DNA of 64,000 bases from Lachnospiraceae bacterium (GTDB taxonomy: Bacteria; Bacillota; Clostridia; Lachnospirales; Lachnospiraceae). Made by a program: the position numbers and the translations under genes. Of the stretch, positions 31,862 through 39,293 are shown in pieces; positions within the stretch are counted from its first letter, which is position 1, and the number at the start of each line of letters is the position of its first letter. The DNA is taken from the NCBI GenBank assembly GCA_020860755.1, contig JAJBTQ010000008.1:27328-91327 (forward strand). Reading direction: 5' to 3'. The notes beneath the pieces are model-generated. The model saw nothing but the letters and a program-made list of their open reading frames with translations, was not told where the DNA came from and did no database searches.

Positions 31862-32812
31862 TCAGATCCAGCCGATCGTTCGCAGGAGGAAGATCCAGGC
31901 TGTCAGCGTAACCGAAGCGAGCAGTGTCGTCATCACGACAACGCTCGCGGTCAGTACCCCGTCGTTGTGCATCTCCTTCGCCATGATATAGCAGCTCGGC
32001 GTAGTCGGCCCGGCCAGCATGACCAATAGCGCGACCATTTTCTCACCCTTAAAACCAAACCACGCGGCCAGCGGAATGAAGATAGCCGCCATGACGATCA
32101 GCTTGATCACGGAGGCACCGATCGTGGGCTTTAGCTTCTGGATCGCCTGTCTGCCCTCGAAGCCGGCGCCCAGCGTTAGCAAGGCCAGCGGCGTCGCGAT
32201 CCGCGCGATGTAGTCCACCGTAGAGTTGACGAGCTCGGGGAGCGGATTGTTTAAGAGCCCCACGACGACACCGACGATAACGCCGATGATGATCGGGTTC
32301 TTTAAGATATTGATCCCGGCCTCCCGGATCCGCTTTGTATCGCGCTCCCCTTCCGGGTAGTCTCCCTCAAACGTTAGTACAATAACAGAGTATATGTTGT
32401 AGAGCGGAACCGCTCCGATGATCATCAGCGCTCCCATCGCGGATTCGCCGCCGTAGATATTATCGATGAAGGCCAGCCCCATGACGGCAGCGCTGCTGCG
32501 GAAGGCCGCCTGCGTGAATGCGCCGCGCAGATTTTCCTTCACAAACAGCTTCGCGAGTCCCCAGGAACCCCAGAAGCCGACGGAAGTCGCCACGGCACAA
32601 AAGATCACGTACTTCCAGTCAAATAATCTTAAGATATCGACACTGGCCAGGTCACTGTATACGAGAAGAGGCAGGGTGACGGTAAAGCAGAGCTTATTCG
32701 CCACGTTGGTAAAATTATCGTTTATTACATTGATCCGCCGCAGAAAATAGCCGACCACCATGACCAGGAAGATCGGAATTGTGACGTTTATGCTAAATAA
32801 AAAGTTATTCAT
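31862..32812 (-). CDS. AEC-family transporter (auxin efflux carrier fold)
   Basis: A 316-residue membrane protein with about ten transmembrane helices in two repeats. FLVMVVGYFLRRINVI, the AAFRSSAAVMGLAF segment, NPIIIGVIVGVVVGL and LAGPTTPSCYIMAKEM are typical of the AEC (MdcF/malate permease-like) family, which exports organic acids or related anions. Substrate is unknown. Its start overlaps the folA stop as ATGA, so it is translationally coupled to thyA-folA, which is unusual company. Confidence 0.88.
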   Translation of the reverse strand: MNNFLFSINVTIPIFLVMVVGYFLRRINVINDNFTNVANKLCFTVTLPLLVYSDLASVDILRLFDWKYVIFCAVATSVGFWGSWGLAKLFVKENLRGAFTQAAFRSSAAVMGLAFIDNIYGGESAMGALMIIGAVPLYNIYSVIVLTFEGDYPEGERDTKRIREAGINILKNPIIIGVIVGVVVGLLNNPLPELVNSTVDYIARIATPLALLTLGAGFEGRQAIQKLKPTIGASVIKLIVMAAIFIPLAAWFGFKGEKMVALLVMLAGPTTPSCYIMAKEMHNDGVLTASVVVMTTLLASVTLTAWIFLLRTIGWI

Positions 32813-33303
32813 AATTCAGCTTTCTCGTACTTATAAAAAAAGTATTCCAGATCGAAATAAGTCTGCTCATCGCTGTCCGCCGTGATGCGCCATTCCGGCC
32901 GCTCATCCAGGTTCGGAAAGTAGGCATCCGCGTCGAAGCAGTAATTGATCTTGGTGATATGCGCCACGTCACACTCGTCGAGCAGCTGTCGATAGATGCT
33001 CTCTCCGCCGATGACATAGATATCTTCGGACGGATATTTTTCCAACTCCTCATGAAGCTCATCCATATCATGTACAACGACAGCCCCCTTGACGACATAG
33101 TCCGGATCGCGGGTCAGCACAATATTCGTTCGATCCCGAAGCGGCCTCCCGTTCGGGAAGCTCTCCAGTGTTTTCCTTCCCATGACGACCACTTTTCCCA
33201 TGGTTGTCTCACGAAAAAATTTCATATCGTCGGGGATGCTGACTAAAAGTTTATTTTTCAAGCCGATGGCCCAGTTTTCATCTACTGCTGCGATCAGATT
33301 CAT
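32809..33303 (-). CDS. folA: Dihydrofolate reductase
   Basis: FolA reduces dihydrofolate to tetrahydrofolate with NADPH. The 164-residue protein shows LIAAVDENWAIGLKNKLLVSIPDDMKFFRETT with the catalytic aspartate, VVMGRKTLESFP, and IYVIGGESIYRQLL. Position and strand pair it with thyA immediately upstream, which produces dihydrofolate, so the two enzymes act in sequence in thymidylate synthesis. Confidence 0.96.
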   Translation of the reverse strand: MNLIAAVDENWAIGLKNKLLVSIPDDMKFFRETTMGKVVVMGRKTLESFPNGRPLRDRTNIVLTRDPDYVVKGAVVVHDMDELHEELEKYPSEDIYVIGGESIYRQLLDECDVAHITKINYCFDADAYFPNLDERPEWRITADSDEQTYFDLEYFFYKYEKAEL

Positions 33304-33354
33304 CGTGTTCTCCTTATTCGGGTGTGCTTAGAAAAGATGCTGCCCACGAAACTT

Positions 33355-34203
33355 CTAAACCGCTACCGGAATATCCGTGATCTGAGGGCCTGTCTCATAG
33401 TTGATCAGCTTGACGTCGTCTCTCGTAAACTCATAAAAATCCGTAACCTCCGGGTTGAGCCAGAACTCCGGCGCGGGATACGGCTCCCGGGAGATCAGCT
33501 CTTTAACCAGAGGAATATGACGGTCGTAGATATGCGCGTCGGCAATGACGTGAATAAACTCTCCCACCTGCATGTCGCAGACCTGCGCCAGCATGTGGAG
33601 CAGCACCGCGTACTGGCATACATTCCAGTTGTTGGCCGTCAAGATATCCTGGGACCGCTGGTTTAAGATGCCGTTTAAGACGAGCTTGTCCTCGCCCGGT
33701 TTCTTGGTCACATTAAACGTCATGCTGTAGGCGCAGGGATAGAGGTTCATCTCATGGAGATCCTGATGCACATAAAGGTTGGTCATGATCCTGCGGCTGT
33801 AGGGATTGTTTTTTAAGTCGTAGATCACACGGTCCACCTGGTCCATCATCCCTTCATCATACTGGTGCTTCACGCCCATCTGGTAGCCGTAAGCCTTCCC
33901 GATGGAACCGTCCTCATCCGCCCAGGCATCCCAGATGTGGCTGTGGAGGTTGTTGATGTTGTTGGACTTTAGCTGCCAGATCCAGAGCATCTCGTCCGTG
34001 CAGCTCTTGATGGCTGTGCGCCGGAGCGTTAAAGCCGGGAACTCCTTTGACAGATCATAGCGGTTGACTACACCGAACTTTTTGATCGTGTAGGCGCTGC
34101 TGCCGTCTTCCCATTTGGGCCGGACCTTCTCTCCCTCCGTGCTGGTGCCGTTTTCTAAGATATCTGTGCACATGTCAATAAATACGGTATCTGCGTAACT
34201 CAT
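33355..34203 (-). CDS. thyA: Thymidylate synthase
   Basis: ThyA methylates dUMP to dTMP using methylene-tetrahydrofolate. The 282-residue protein has the catalytic cysteine in MNLYPCAYSMTF, the RRIMTNLYV arginines, QRSQDILTANNWNVCQYAVLLHMLAQ with the substrate-binding RSxD motif, and HIYDRHIPLVKELISREP. The loop between RRIMTNL and the catalytic cysteine carries VHQDLHEM. First gene of the thyA-folA-AEC unit. Confidence 0.96.
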   Translation of the reverse strand: MSYADTVFIDMCTDILENGTSTEGEKVRPKWEDGSSAYTIKKFGVVNRYDLSKEFPALTLRRTAIKSCTDEMLWIWQLKSNNINNLHSHIWDAWADEDGSIGKAYGYQMGVKHQYDEGMMDQVDRVIYDLKNNPYSRRIMTNLYVHQDLHEMNLYPCAYSMTFNVTKKPGEDKLVLNGILNQRSQDILTANNWNVCQYAVLLHMLAQVCDMQVGEFIHVIADAHIYDRHIPLVKELISREPYPAPEFWLNPEVTDFYEFTRDDVKLINYETGPQITDIPVAV

Positions 34204-34286
34204 ATGTCTCTGTGGATATGAAAAAATATCCTTTTCCTTTCTAGCTTATATCGTTATAAAATCATCTGTCGTTTCGGGAGTGTCGA

Positions 34287-35264
34287 TCACATCAGGGGAC
34301 TGTCCGGTGAATAGGCCCTGACCCGGTCAAACAGCTTGGCGCACGAAAGCGTGTCCGCATGGGGAACCACTTCGCTCTCAAGCCGGCCCGCACGGATACA
34401 GCGGATGACCTCCTCGATCTCATACGTGAATCCATTCTGCGTGACCTCGTCGACAAAGTGCTCGACCTCGCAGCCCTCCTCGTCATATAAGAAACACTCC
34501 GACGGGTGAATGGGGATCGGTAAAACGATCGAACCGCCCTTGCCGTAAATGAACATCCGATCTTCGATCGGCGCCGCAAAGCTTGTGGTGAGTTCCGCCA
34601 GCGTGTGCTCCATATCCAGCGTCACATGCGAGGTGAGGTCGACGCCCAGGTCGCTGAACTTGGTCGTCACCTGTACATTGCGGATCTCCTGCTGTAAGAG
34701 GAACGTCGTGATCTCGTAGGCATACACCGTGATGTCGGTTGCCACTCCGCCGGCAAGTGCCGGGTTTAAAAAGCGGCTCTCATTATCATCCGGCGTGACA
34801 AACCCGATTGTAATCTGCGACAGCGTCGGAGTTCCGATGCGGCTGTCCTCCAGCCACGTGCGCACGCACCGGACCGCCGGTAAAAACCGGCTCCACAGCG
34901 CTTCCATGGCGAACACCTGCTGCTCCTCGGCATAGGAAAGGGCCGTCTCAGCCTCCGAGGCGTTCGCAAACATCGCCTTTTCACACATCACCGGGATCTT
35001 CCGGTCAAGGCACAGCATGGTCAGCCGGAAATGATCATTCGGCGTCACCGCGATGTAGGCACAGTCCGGATGTTCGGCATCGAGCATCTCCTCGTAGCTG
35101 TCATACGCGCGGGGAATATCGTGCTCCGCAGCAAAGCGCTGCGCACGCTCCATGCTCTTGCTCGCCACGGCGGCGACTTCACAGCCGTCAATGCGGGAGA
35201 CGGCATCACAAAACTGGTTGCCGATAAAGCCTGCCCCCAGTATCACAAATCGAAATGTATTCAT
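34287..35264 (-). CDS. Gfo/Idh/MocA family oxidoreductase
   Basis: A 325-residue NAD(P)-dependent oxidoreductase. The N-terminal Rossmann fold has VILGAGFIGNQF, and the family's EKP lysine motif appears as VMCEKAMFANASEAE (about residues 93-107), with MEALWSRFLPAV following, as in dehydrogenases acting on sugars or cyclitols. The substrate is not evident. The ATG at 35264 follows ACGGAGG. It stands alone, with thyA 83 bases downstream. Confidence 0.9.
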   Translation of the reverse strand: MNTFRFVILGAGFIGNQFCDAVSRIDGCEVAAVASKSMERAQRFAAEHDIPRAYDSYEEMLDAEHPDCAYIAVTPNDHFRLTMLCLDRKIPVMCEKAMFANASEAETALSYAEEQQVFAMEALWSRFLPAVRCVRTWLEDSRIGTPTLSQITIGFVTPDDNESRFLNPALAGGVATDITVYAYEITTFLLQQEIRNVQVTTKFSDLGVDLTSHVTLDMEHTLAELTTSFAAPIEDRMFIYGKGGSIVLPIPIHPSECFLYDEEGCEVEHFVDEVTQNGFTYEIEEVIRCIRAGRLESEVVPHADTLSCAKLFDRVRAYSPDSPLM

Positions 35265-35386
35265 CGGAATCCTCCGTTGAGATCGGCCTTTTGACCATAT
35301 CCGCAGATGTTTACATACTAGTATAATTATAAGAAAAATTCCGGGATGTGTAAAGGTCGATTTTTGCCTCTTGGGGCCTGTCAGGT

Positions 35387-35415
35387 TTGACGCGGCAAAG
35401 CGTTTGTGTTATACT
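35387..35415 (+). promoter_or_regulatory. Promoter of the small membrane protein gene
   Basis: TTGACG (35387-35392) and TATACT (35410-35415) have a 17-bp spacer, 28 bases before the ATG. Confidence 0.8.
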
Positions 35416-35443
35416 CTCTTCAGTCATTTTGGGAGGTTTTTAT

Positions 35444-35674
35444 ATGAGTCAGGAAAAGGTTGACGAGTATAAAATGCACAAGAAAAACCGGCAGCAGGAA
35501 ATGGCCAAGGCAAGACAGCGGAAGATCCTCGTGAGGGTCATCCTGATCCTTGTCGCGGCCGTCATTGTCTTCTGGATCGTATGGTCCGCTTATCACTTCT
35601 ATCTGTCGAACAGAGAAATTGGCCAGATCGCAGTGAATCTCTCCGAGATCTCCAACTATCTGGACGGGCTGTAA
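35444..35674 (+). CDS. Small single-pass membrane protein, unknown function
   Basis: A 76-residue protein. The first 30 residues are highly charged (EKVDEYKMHKKNRQQEMAKARQRK), a single hydrophobic helix follows (about residues 31-50, ILVRVILILVAAVIVFWIVW), and a short tail ends in EISNYLDGL. The positive N-terminus suggests a cytoplasmic N-terminus. I do not recognise the family. The ATG at 35444 follows GGGAGG; the track's start at 35387 coincides with the promoter. It has its own near-consensus promoter and lies just upstream of tRNA-Gly. Confidence 0.75.
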   Translation: MSQEKVDEYKMHKKNRQQEMAKARQRKILVRVILILVAAVIVFWIVWSAYHFYLSNREIGQIAVNLSEISNYLDGL

Positions 35675-35699
35675 GCCTCTTATGAATGGCTGAAAAAAA

Positions 35700-35728
35700 T
35701 TGACAATTTTGCTAAAGTGATGTACACT
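35700..35728 (+). promoter_or_regulatory. Promoter of tRNA-Gly
   Basis: TTGACA (35700-35705) and TACACT (35723-35728) are 17 bp apart, 22 bases before the tRNA. Confidence 0.82.
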
Positions 35729-35750
35729 AGGTCACGTGCCTGAGACATGT

Positions 35751-35823
35751 GCGCGAGTGGCTCAGTTGGTGGAGCGCGACCTTGCCAAGGTCGAGGCCGC
35801 GGGTTCGAGTCCCGTCTCGCGCT
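35751..35823 (+). tRNA. tRNA-Gly (anticodon GCC)
   Basis: The acceptor arms GCGCGAG and CTCGCGC pair fully. The D arm is GCTC-AGTTGGTG-GAGC, the anticodon stem and loop are GACCT-TGCCAAG-GTC, and the T arm contains GGTTCGAGTCC. The anticodon is GCC. No CCA is encoded. Copies of its 3' end recur at 35955, 37998 and 41492. Confidence 0.95.
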
Positions 35824-35831
35824 TTTATACA

Positions 35832-35866
35832 AAAAAGGGGATCATCCTTATGGATGACCCCCTTTT
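35832..35866 (+). terminator. Terminator of tRNA-Gly
   Basis: GGGGATCATCC and GGATGACCCCC form the stem, flanked by A and T runs. A diverged copy of this terminator plus about 40 bases of following sequence recurs at 42194-42275. Confidence 0.85.
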
Positions 35867-35954
35867 TGTGTATACGAGTCCGGACGTGCTCAAACTGTCC
35901 CCGTAAGGGAACAGTTCGAGCACCCTCGGACACGTTGTGTCCTGGGGCAGACCC

Positions 35955-36012
35955 TCCCGTCTCGCGCTTTTATACAAAAAAGAGACCATCCAATGGATGG
36001 CCTCTTTTTTTG
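35955..36012 (+). repeat. tRNA-Gly 3'-end copy plus terminator (repeat B)
   Basis: Twenty-eight bases, from TCCCGTCTCGCG to the A run, are identical to the tRNA-Gly 3' end and its flank at 35810-35837. They continue into the hairpin GAGACCATCC-AAT-GGATGGCCTC with seven T. No complete tRNA body precedes it. The last 52 bases (35961-36012) recur at 37998-38049. Confidence 0.9.
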
Positions 36013-36350
36013 TAAGCGAGGCGGTCGGGATTCGAAACGGAGGCCTGAGCCGAAAAAGCACGTATTTATGCGGGTTTGCGGCCTTGAAAAAAAACTTAGG
36101 TAATCAAAAGGACCCTGTAAGCGTAGGTTTTTAGGCAAATTTTCATGTGAAAGGAGGACGCTTTTGTGTGTGCGACACAATCTGTGTATTTTGGCTTTAT
36201 CCCGCTGTATATTGATTATTATATCGGCACTAAAAAGAGAAAAGTGCCGTTTTGATATTTTGGTATTGACTGAGCAAGCCGTTTTAAATATAATAATATC
36301 AGATTGGCAGTAAAATCAGATTGGTGCCGATATGATAATAAAACGAGGGG
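36013..36350 (+). promoter_or_regulatory. Intergenic region with promoter and inverted repeats before the AbiEi-like gene
   Basis: This AT-rich gap holds a promoter TTGACT (36266-36271) and TATAAT (36289-36294) with a 17-bp spacer. ATATCGGCAC (36221-36230) and GTGCCGATAT (36324-36333) are perfect inverses flanking it, and a further GTGCCG (36244) makes a local hairpin. A direct repeat ATCAGATTGG follows the promoter. AbiEi antitoxins are known to bind inverted repeats at their own promoter, so these are candidate operators. A possible 29-codon ORF at 36166-36255 is treated as a finding. Confidence 0.65.
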
Positions 36351-37094
36351 ATGATTTTTACGGATGCAGTTTATTTAGAAGACTTAAACGGGAAAAAATA
36401 TTTCAGCCGCAGGGAACTGCTTCAATCATTCCGCAAAGGCGGATTTGCGCTCAGCGACGCGGCATTCAGCAAGAAGGTGACTTCTATGGTACAAAGCGGG
36501 GACATTGTCCGGGTTGGAAAGGATGTTTACAGTCTGCCGGACGAACAGATATATCCATACAAACATGAATATTCAGATTTGGCGAATGAGCTCGCAGAGA
36601 TCATAAAAGAGCAGTATCCCCTGATTGATTTTACAGTTTTTGAATTAATTCAACTGAATGATTTTGTGAATCATCAGTTGGCGCATAATGTGTTGTTTCT
36701 TTCCGCTGAGTCGGAAGTTAAGAATTTTATATTTGACACACTGAAAGATCGATATTTTGGGAAGGTGTTTTTGGATCCTTCCCCGGAAATATATCATCAG
36801 TACTGGAGTGATAACATGATCATTCTCACAAAACTGGTGACAGAGGCTCCGATGGGGCAGGATGTAATCTGGCATACCAGATTAGAAAAACTTTTGGTAG
36901 ACATCATGTCTGACGATTTGATTTTAGAATCGGTCACGCCAAGCGAGTATCCAATGATATACGAGGATGCATTTTCACGCTATATTGTGGATGAAAGCTG
37001 TATGTTCCGATATGCCAGACGGAGAAAAACTGATAAGAAAATCAAAAGTTTGATACAGGAAAAAACAGATATCACACTACGGACTACGGAGTAA
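36351..37094 (+). CDS. AbiEi-like antitoxin-type protein (DUF6577-like), no adjacent toxin
   Basis: A 247-residue protein with an N-terminal winged-helix region (SRRELLQSFRKGGFALSDAAFSKKVTSMVQSGDIVRVGKDVY, about residues 19-60). The C-terminal domain has LEKLLVDIMSD, SEYPMIYEDAF and MFRYARRRK. The arrangement resembles AbiEi/DUF6577 antitoxins of type IV toxin-antitoxin systems. The usual partner, an AbiEii nucleotidyltransferase, is absent; a YitT gene follows after 4 bases. The gene is visibly more AT-rich than its neighbours, suggesting transfer. The ATG at 36351 follows CGAGGGG. Family assignment is from pattern recognition only. Confidence 0.65.
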   Translation: MIFTDAVYLEDLNGKKYFSRRELLQSFRKGGFALSDAAFSKKVTSMVQSGDIVRVGKDVYSLPDEQIYPYKHEYSDLANELAEIIKEQYPLIDFTVFELIQLNDFVNHQLAHNVLFLSAESEVKNFIFDTLKDRYFGKVFLDPSPEIYHQYWSDNMIILTKLVTEAPMGQDVIWHTRLEKLLVDIMSDDLILESVTPSEYPMIYEDAFSRYIVDESCMFRYARRRKTDKKIKSLIQEKTDITLRTTE

Positions 37095-37098
37095 TAAC

Positions 37099-37974
37099 AT
37101 GTTGCAAAAAGAAAAACACGGAAAAAAATTATTTTTAGACTTTCTATTGCTTGCAGCGGGAGCGATCATCGCTGCATTCGCCATTGAAGAATTTCTGGTG
37201 CCGAATACGATCCTGGACGGAGGTGTCGTCGGTGTCAGCATCATGATCAACACGCTGTCGGGATTTCCGCTGGGCGTCCTGACGATCGTGCTGAACATTC
37301 CGTTCCTGATCGTCAGTGCCCGCCGGCTGGGCAGGCTTTTTATTATAAAGGCGGTCTATGCCATGGCGATCTTCTCTATATTTTTGGAGATCTTTGAACC
37401 GTTGGTCAATGCCACGGAGGAATTGCTTCTGGCGGTATGTTTCGGCGGTGTGATCCTGGGATTCGGCGTGGGTTTAGTCATCCGTTTCGGCGGCTGCCTG
37501 GACGGGACCGAGTGTGTGGCTATCCTGATCAACCGAAAGTTTAAGTTCCCAACGGGGCAGACGGTGCTGATCATCAACGTGGCCATCTATGTCATCGCCG
37601 GATTTCTGTTCGGCTTCGACCGGGCGATGTGCAGCCTTCTTACATATTTTATCACGTCAAGGATCATCGACTGGGTGGATACCGGTCTGAATCAGGCCAA
37701 GGCCGCCATGATCATTACCGACAAGGGAGAGGAGATTTCGAAACTGATCTACCAGAGACTCGGCCGTACCGTCACAATCCTCGAGGGGGAGGGCCTGATC
37801 AGCGGAAAGAAGGTCGTCCTCTACTGTGTACTCACAAGGATGGAAATTTACGAGCTGAAGCGGGTGATCCGCGAGGTAGATGCTTCCGCTTTCGTGACCA
37901 TCAGTGACGTCAGTGAGATTATCGGGAATCATATCAAGAAAGTAGAACCCGGGGCAATCCCGGGGGAAGACTGA
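37099..37974 (+). CDS. YitT family membrane protein
   Basis: A 291-residue protein with five or six N-terminal transmembrane helices and a cytoplasmic C-terminal DUF2179-type domain. Diagnostic segments are AFAIEEFLVPNTILDGGVVGVSIM, LGFGVGLVIRFGGCLDGTECVAI and the C-terminal GRTVTILEGEGLISGKKVVLYCVLTRMEIYELKRVIREVD. The function of the family is not established. It begins 4 bases after the AbiEi-like gene with a GGAG ribosome site, so both probably share a transcript. It ends just before the second copy of the 52-bp repeat. Confidence 0.92.
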   Translation: MLQKEKHGKKLFLDFLLLAAGAIIAAFAIEEFLVPNTILDGGVVGVSIMINTLSGFPLGVLTIVLNIPFLIVSARRLGRLFIIKAVYAMAIFSIFLEIFEPLVNATEELLLAVCFGGVILGFGVGLVIRFGGCLDGTECVAILINRKFKFPTGQTVLIINVAIYVIAGFLFGFDRAMCSLLTYFITSRIIDWVDTGLNQAKAAMIITDKGEEISKLIYQRLGRTVTILEGEGLISGKKVVLYCVLTRMEIYELKRVIREVDASAFVTISDVSEIIGNHIKKVEPGAIPGED

Positions 37975-37997
37975 ACGCAGACATGGAGAAAATGTGG

Positions 37998-38049
37998 CTC
38001 GCGCTTGATTACAAAAAAGAGACCATCCAATGGATGGCCTCTTTTTTTG
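37998..38049 (+). repeat. tRNA-Gly acceptor remnant plus terminator (repeat C)
   Basis: Matches 35961-36012 over 52 bases with three mismatches, including CTCGCGCTT of the tRNA-Gly acceptor and the hairpin GACCATCC-AAT-GGATGG with seven T. It serves as the terminator between yitT and the convergent flavodiiron gene. Confidence 0.9.
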
Positions 38050-38069
38050 CGGCAAAATGTCTGCGCTTA

Positions 38070-39275
38070 TCACTTCATGGTCTTGGCGATGGATTCCGCC
38101 AGCGCCTCGAACTCGTGATCGTTGGAATCGTTGGCGCGCGAGTTAATGGACACCTGCGCCCCCAGCACCATGCATTCCTTTAACTCCTGCTCGATGAACT
38201 CCCGCATCAGGGAACCGGACTTGATCGCCCAGGAACCGTTTTCGATGATCCCGAACGTCCGCTTCTGGAAGTTTAATATCTTAAGATGATGCAGAAAATC
38301 ATACATGGGCGGAAAGATATTTAAGTTGTAGGTCACGGAGGCCAGCACGATGTGGCTGTAGTTAAACGCCTGCGCCACCAGCTCAGACACATGGGTGCTG
38401 GACACATCGTAGATCACGATGTCGTTAATGCCCTGCTGTGACAGTTTGGACGCGAGCACCTGCGCGGCCTCCGCCGTGTACCCGTACATGGAGGCATAAG
38501 CGATCATGACGCCCTGTCTCTCCGGCTCACAGCGGCTCCACTTGTCGTGCTTGTCGATGTAATACTCCAGATTCTCCCTCCACACAGGTCCGTGCAGCGG
38601 GCAGAAGATCTTTATGGGCACGGTGCCGGCCTTCTGTAACAGCGTTTGCACAAAAGGCCCGTATTTTCCGACGATGTTGCAGAAATATCTGCGCGCGTCG
38701 GGAAGCCAATCTTTGTCAAAATCTACCTCGTCGGCAAACAGTCTGCCGTCCAGAGCGCCGAACGAGCCGAACGCGTCCGCGGAAAAGAGCACGCCGTTTG
38801 TGGTGTCAAACGTCACCATGGCCTCGGGCCAATGCACCATCTGGGCAAATACGAATGTCACCGTGTGCTTGCCGAAGCAGCGCGTATCGCCCTCCTTTAC
38901 CTCGTCTTTTCTCTCCTCCGCTGTCGTGAAACCGAACTGGTGCATGAACATAAAGGCTTTTTCATTGCTGATCACCTTGCATTTCGGATAGCGCAGCAGC
39001 ACTTCCTCCACCGAAGCCGCGTGATCGGGCTCCATGTGGTTTACCACGAGATAATCAAGCTGTTTTCCTCCCAACACTTCCGCCACGTTGTCCAAAAACT
39101 CCCTGCAGCACGACCAATCCACGGTGTCGAACAGGACATTCTTCTTATCCAACAGTAAATAGGAGTTGTAGGAGACTCCGCGCGGAATGGGATGAAGGTT
39201 CTCAAACAGATGCGTGCGTCTGTCGTTGGCGCCTACCCAATACAGATCGTCTGTAACTTTTCTGACACTGCTCAT
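38070..39275 (-). CDS. FprA-type flavodiiron protein
   Basis: A 401-residue A-type flavoprotein that reduces O2 or NO, protecting anaerobes. The N-terminal beta-lactamase-like domain has the diiron ligands in NHMEPDHAASVEE, VHWPEAMVTFD, LFSADAFGSFGA and CPLHGPVW. The C-terminal flavodoxin domain (from about residue 255, GVMIAYASMYGYTAEAAQVLA) binds FMN. Electrons probably come from rubredoxin; the neighbouring acyl-CoA dehydrogenase fusion has a rubredoxin domain and lies 18 bases upstream on the same strand, which may be meaningful. Confidence 0.95.
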   Translation of the reverse strand: MSSVRKVTDDLYWVGANDRRTHLFENLHPIPRGVSYNSYLLLDKKNVLFDTVDWSCCREFLDNVAEVLGGKQLDYLVVNHMEPDHAASVEEVLLRYPKCKVISNEKAFMFMHQFGFTTAEERKDEVKEGDTRCFGKHTVTFVFAQMVHWPEAMVTFDTTNGVLFSADAFGSFGALDGRLFADEVDFDKDWLPDARRYFCNIVGKYGPFVQTLLQKAGTVPIKIFCPLHGPVWRENLEYYIDKHDKWSRCEPERQGVMIAYASMYGYTAEAAQVLASKLSQQGINDIVIYDVSSTHVSELVAQAFNYSHIVLASVTYNLNIFPPMYDFLHHLKILNFQKRTFGIIENGSWAIKSGSLMREFIEQELKECMVLGAQVSINSRANDSNDHEFEALAESIAKTMK

Positions 39276-39293
39276 ATTTTTATCCTCCTTATC

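Noticed and set aside
35940-35980. A second complete tRNA-Gly gene
   Set aside because: Only the 3' end is present. No D arm, anticodon arm or 5' acceptor strand precedes it.
36351-37974. A complete toxin-antitoxin module
   Set aside because: The gene after the AbiEi-like protein is a YitT membrane protein with clear family motifs, not an AbiEii nucleotidyltransferase.
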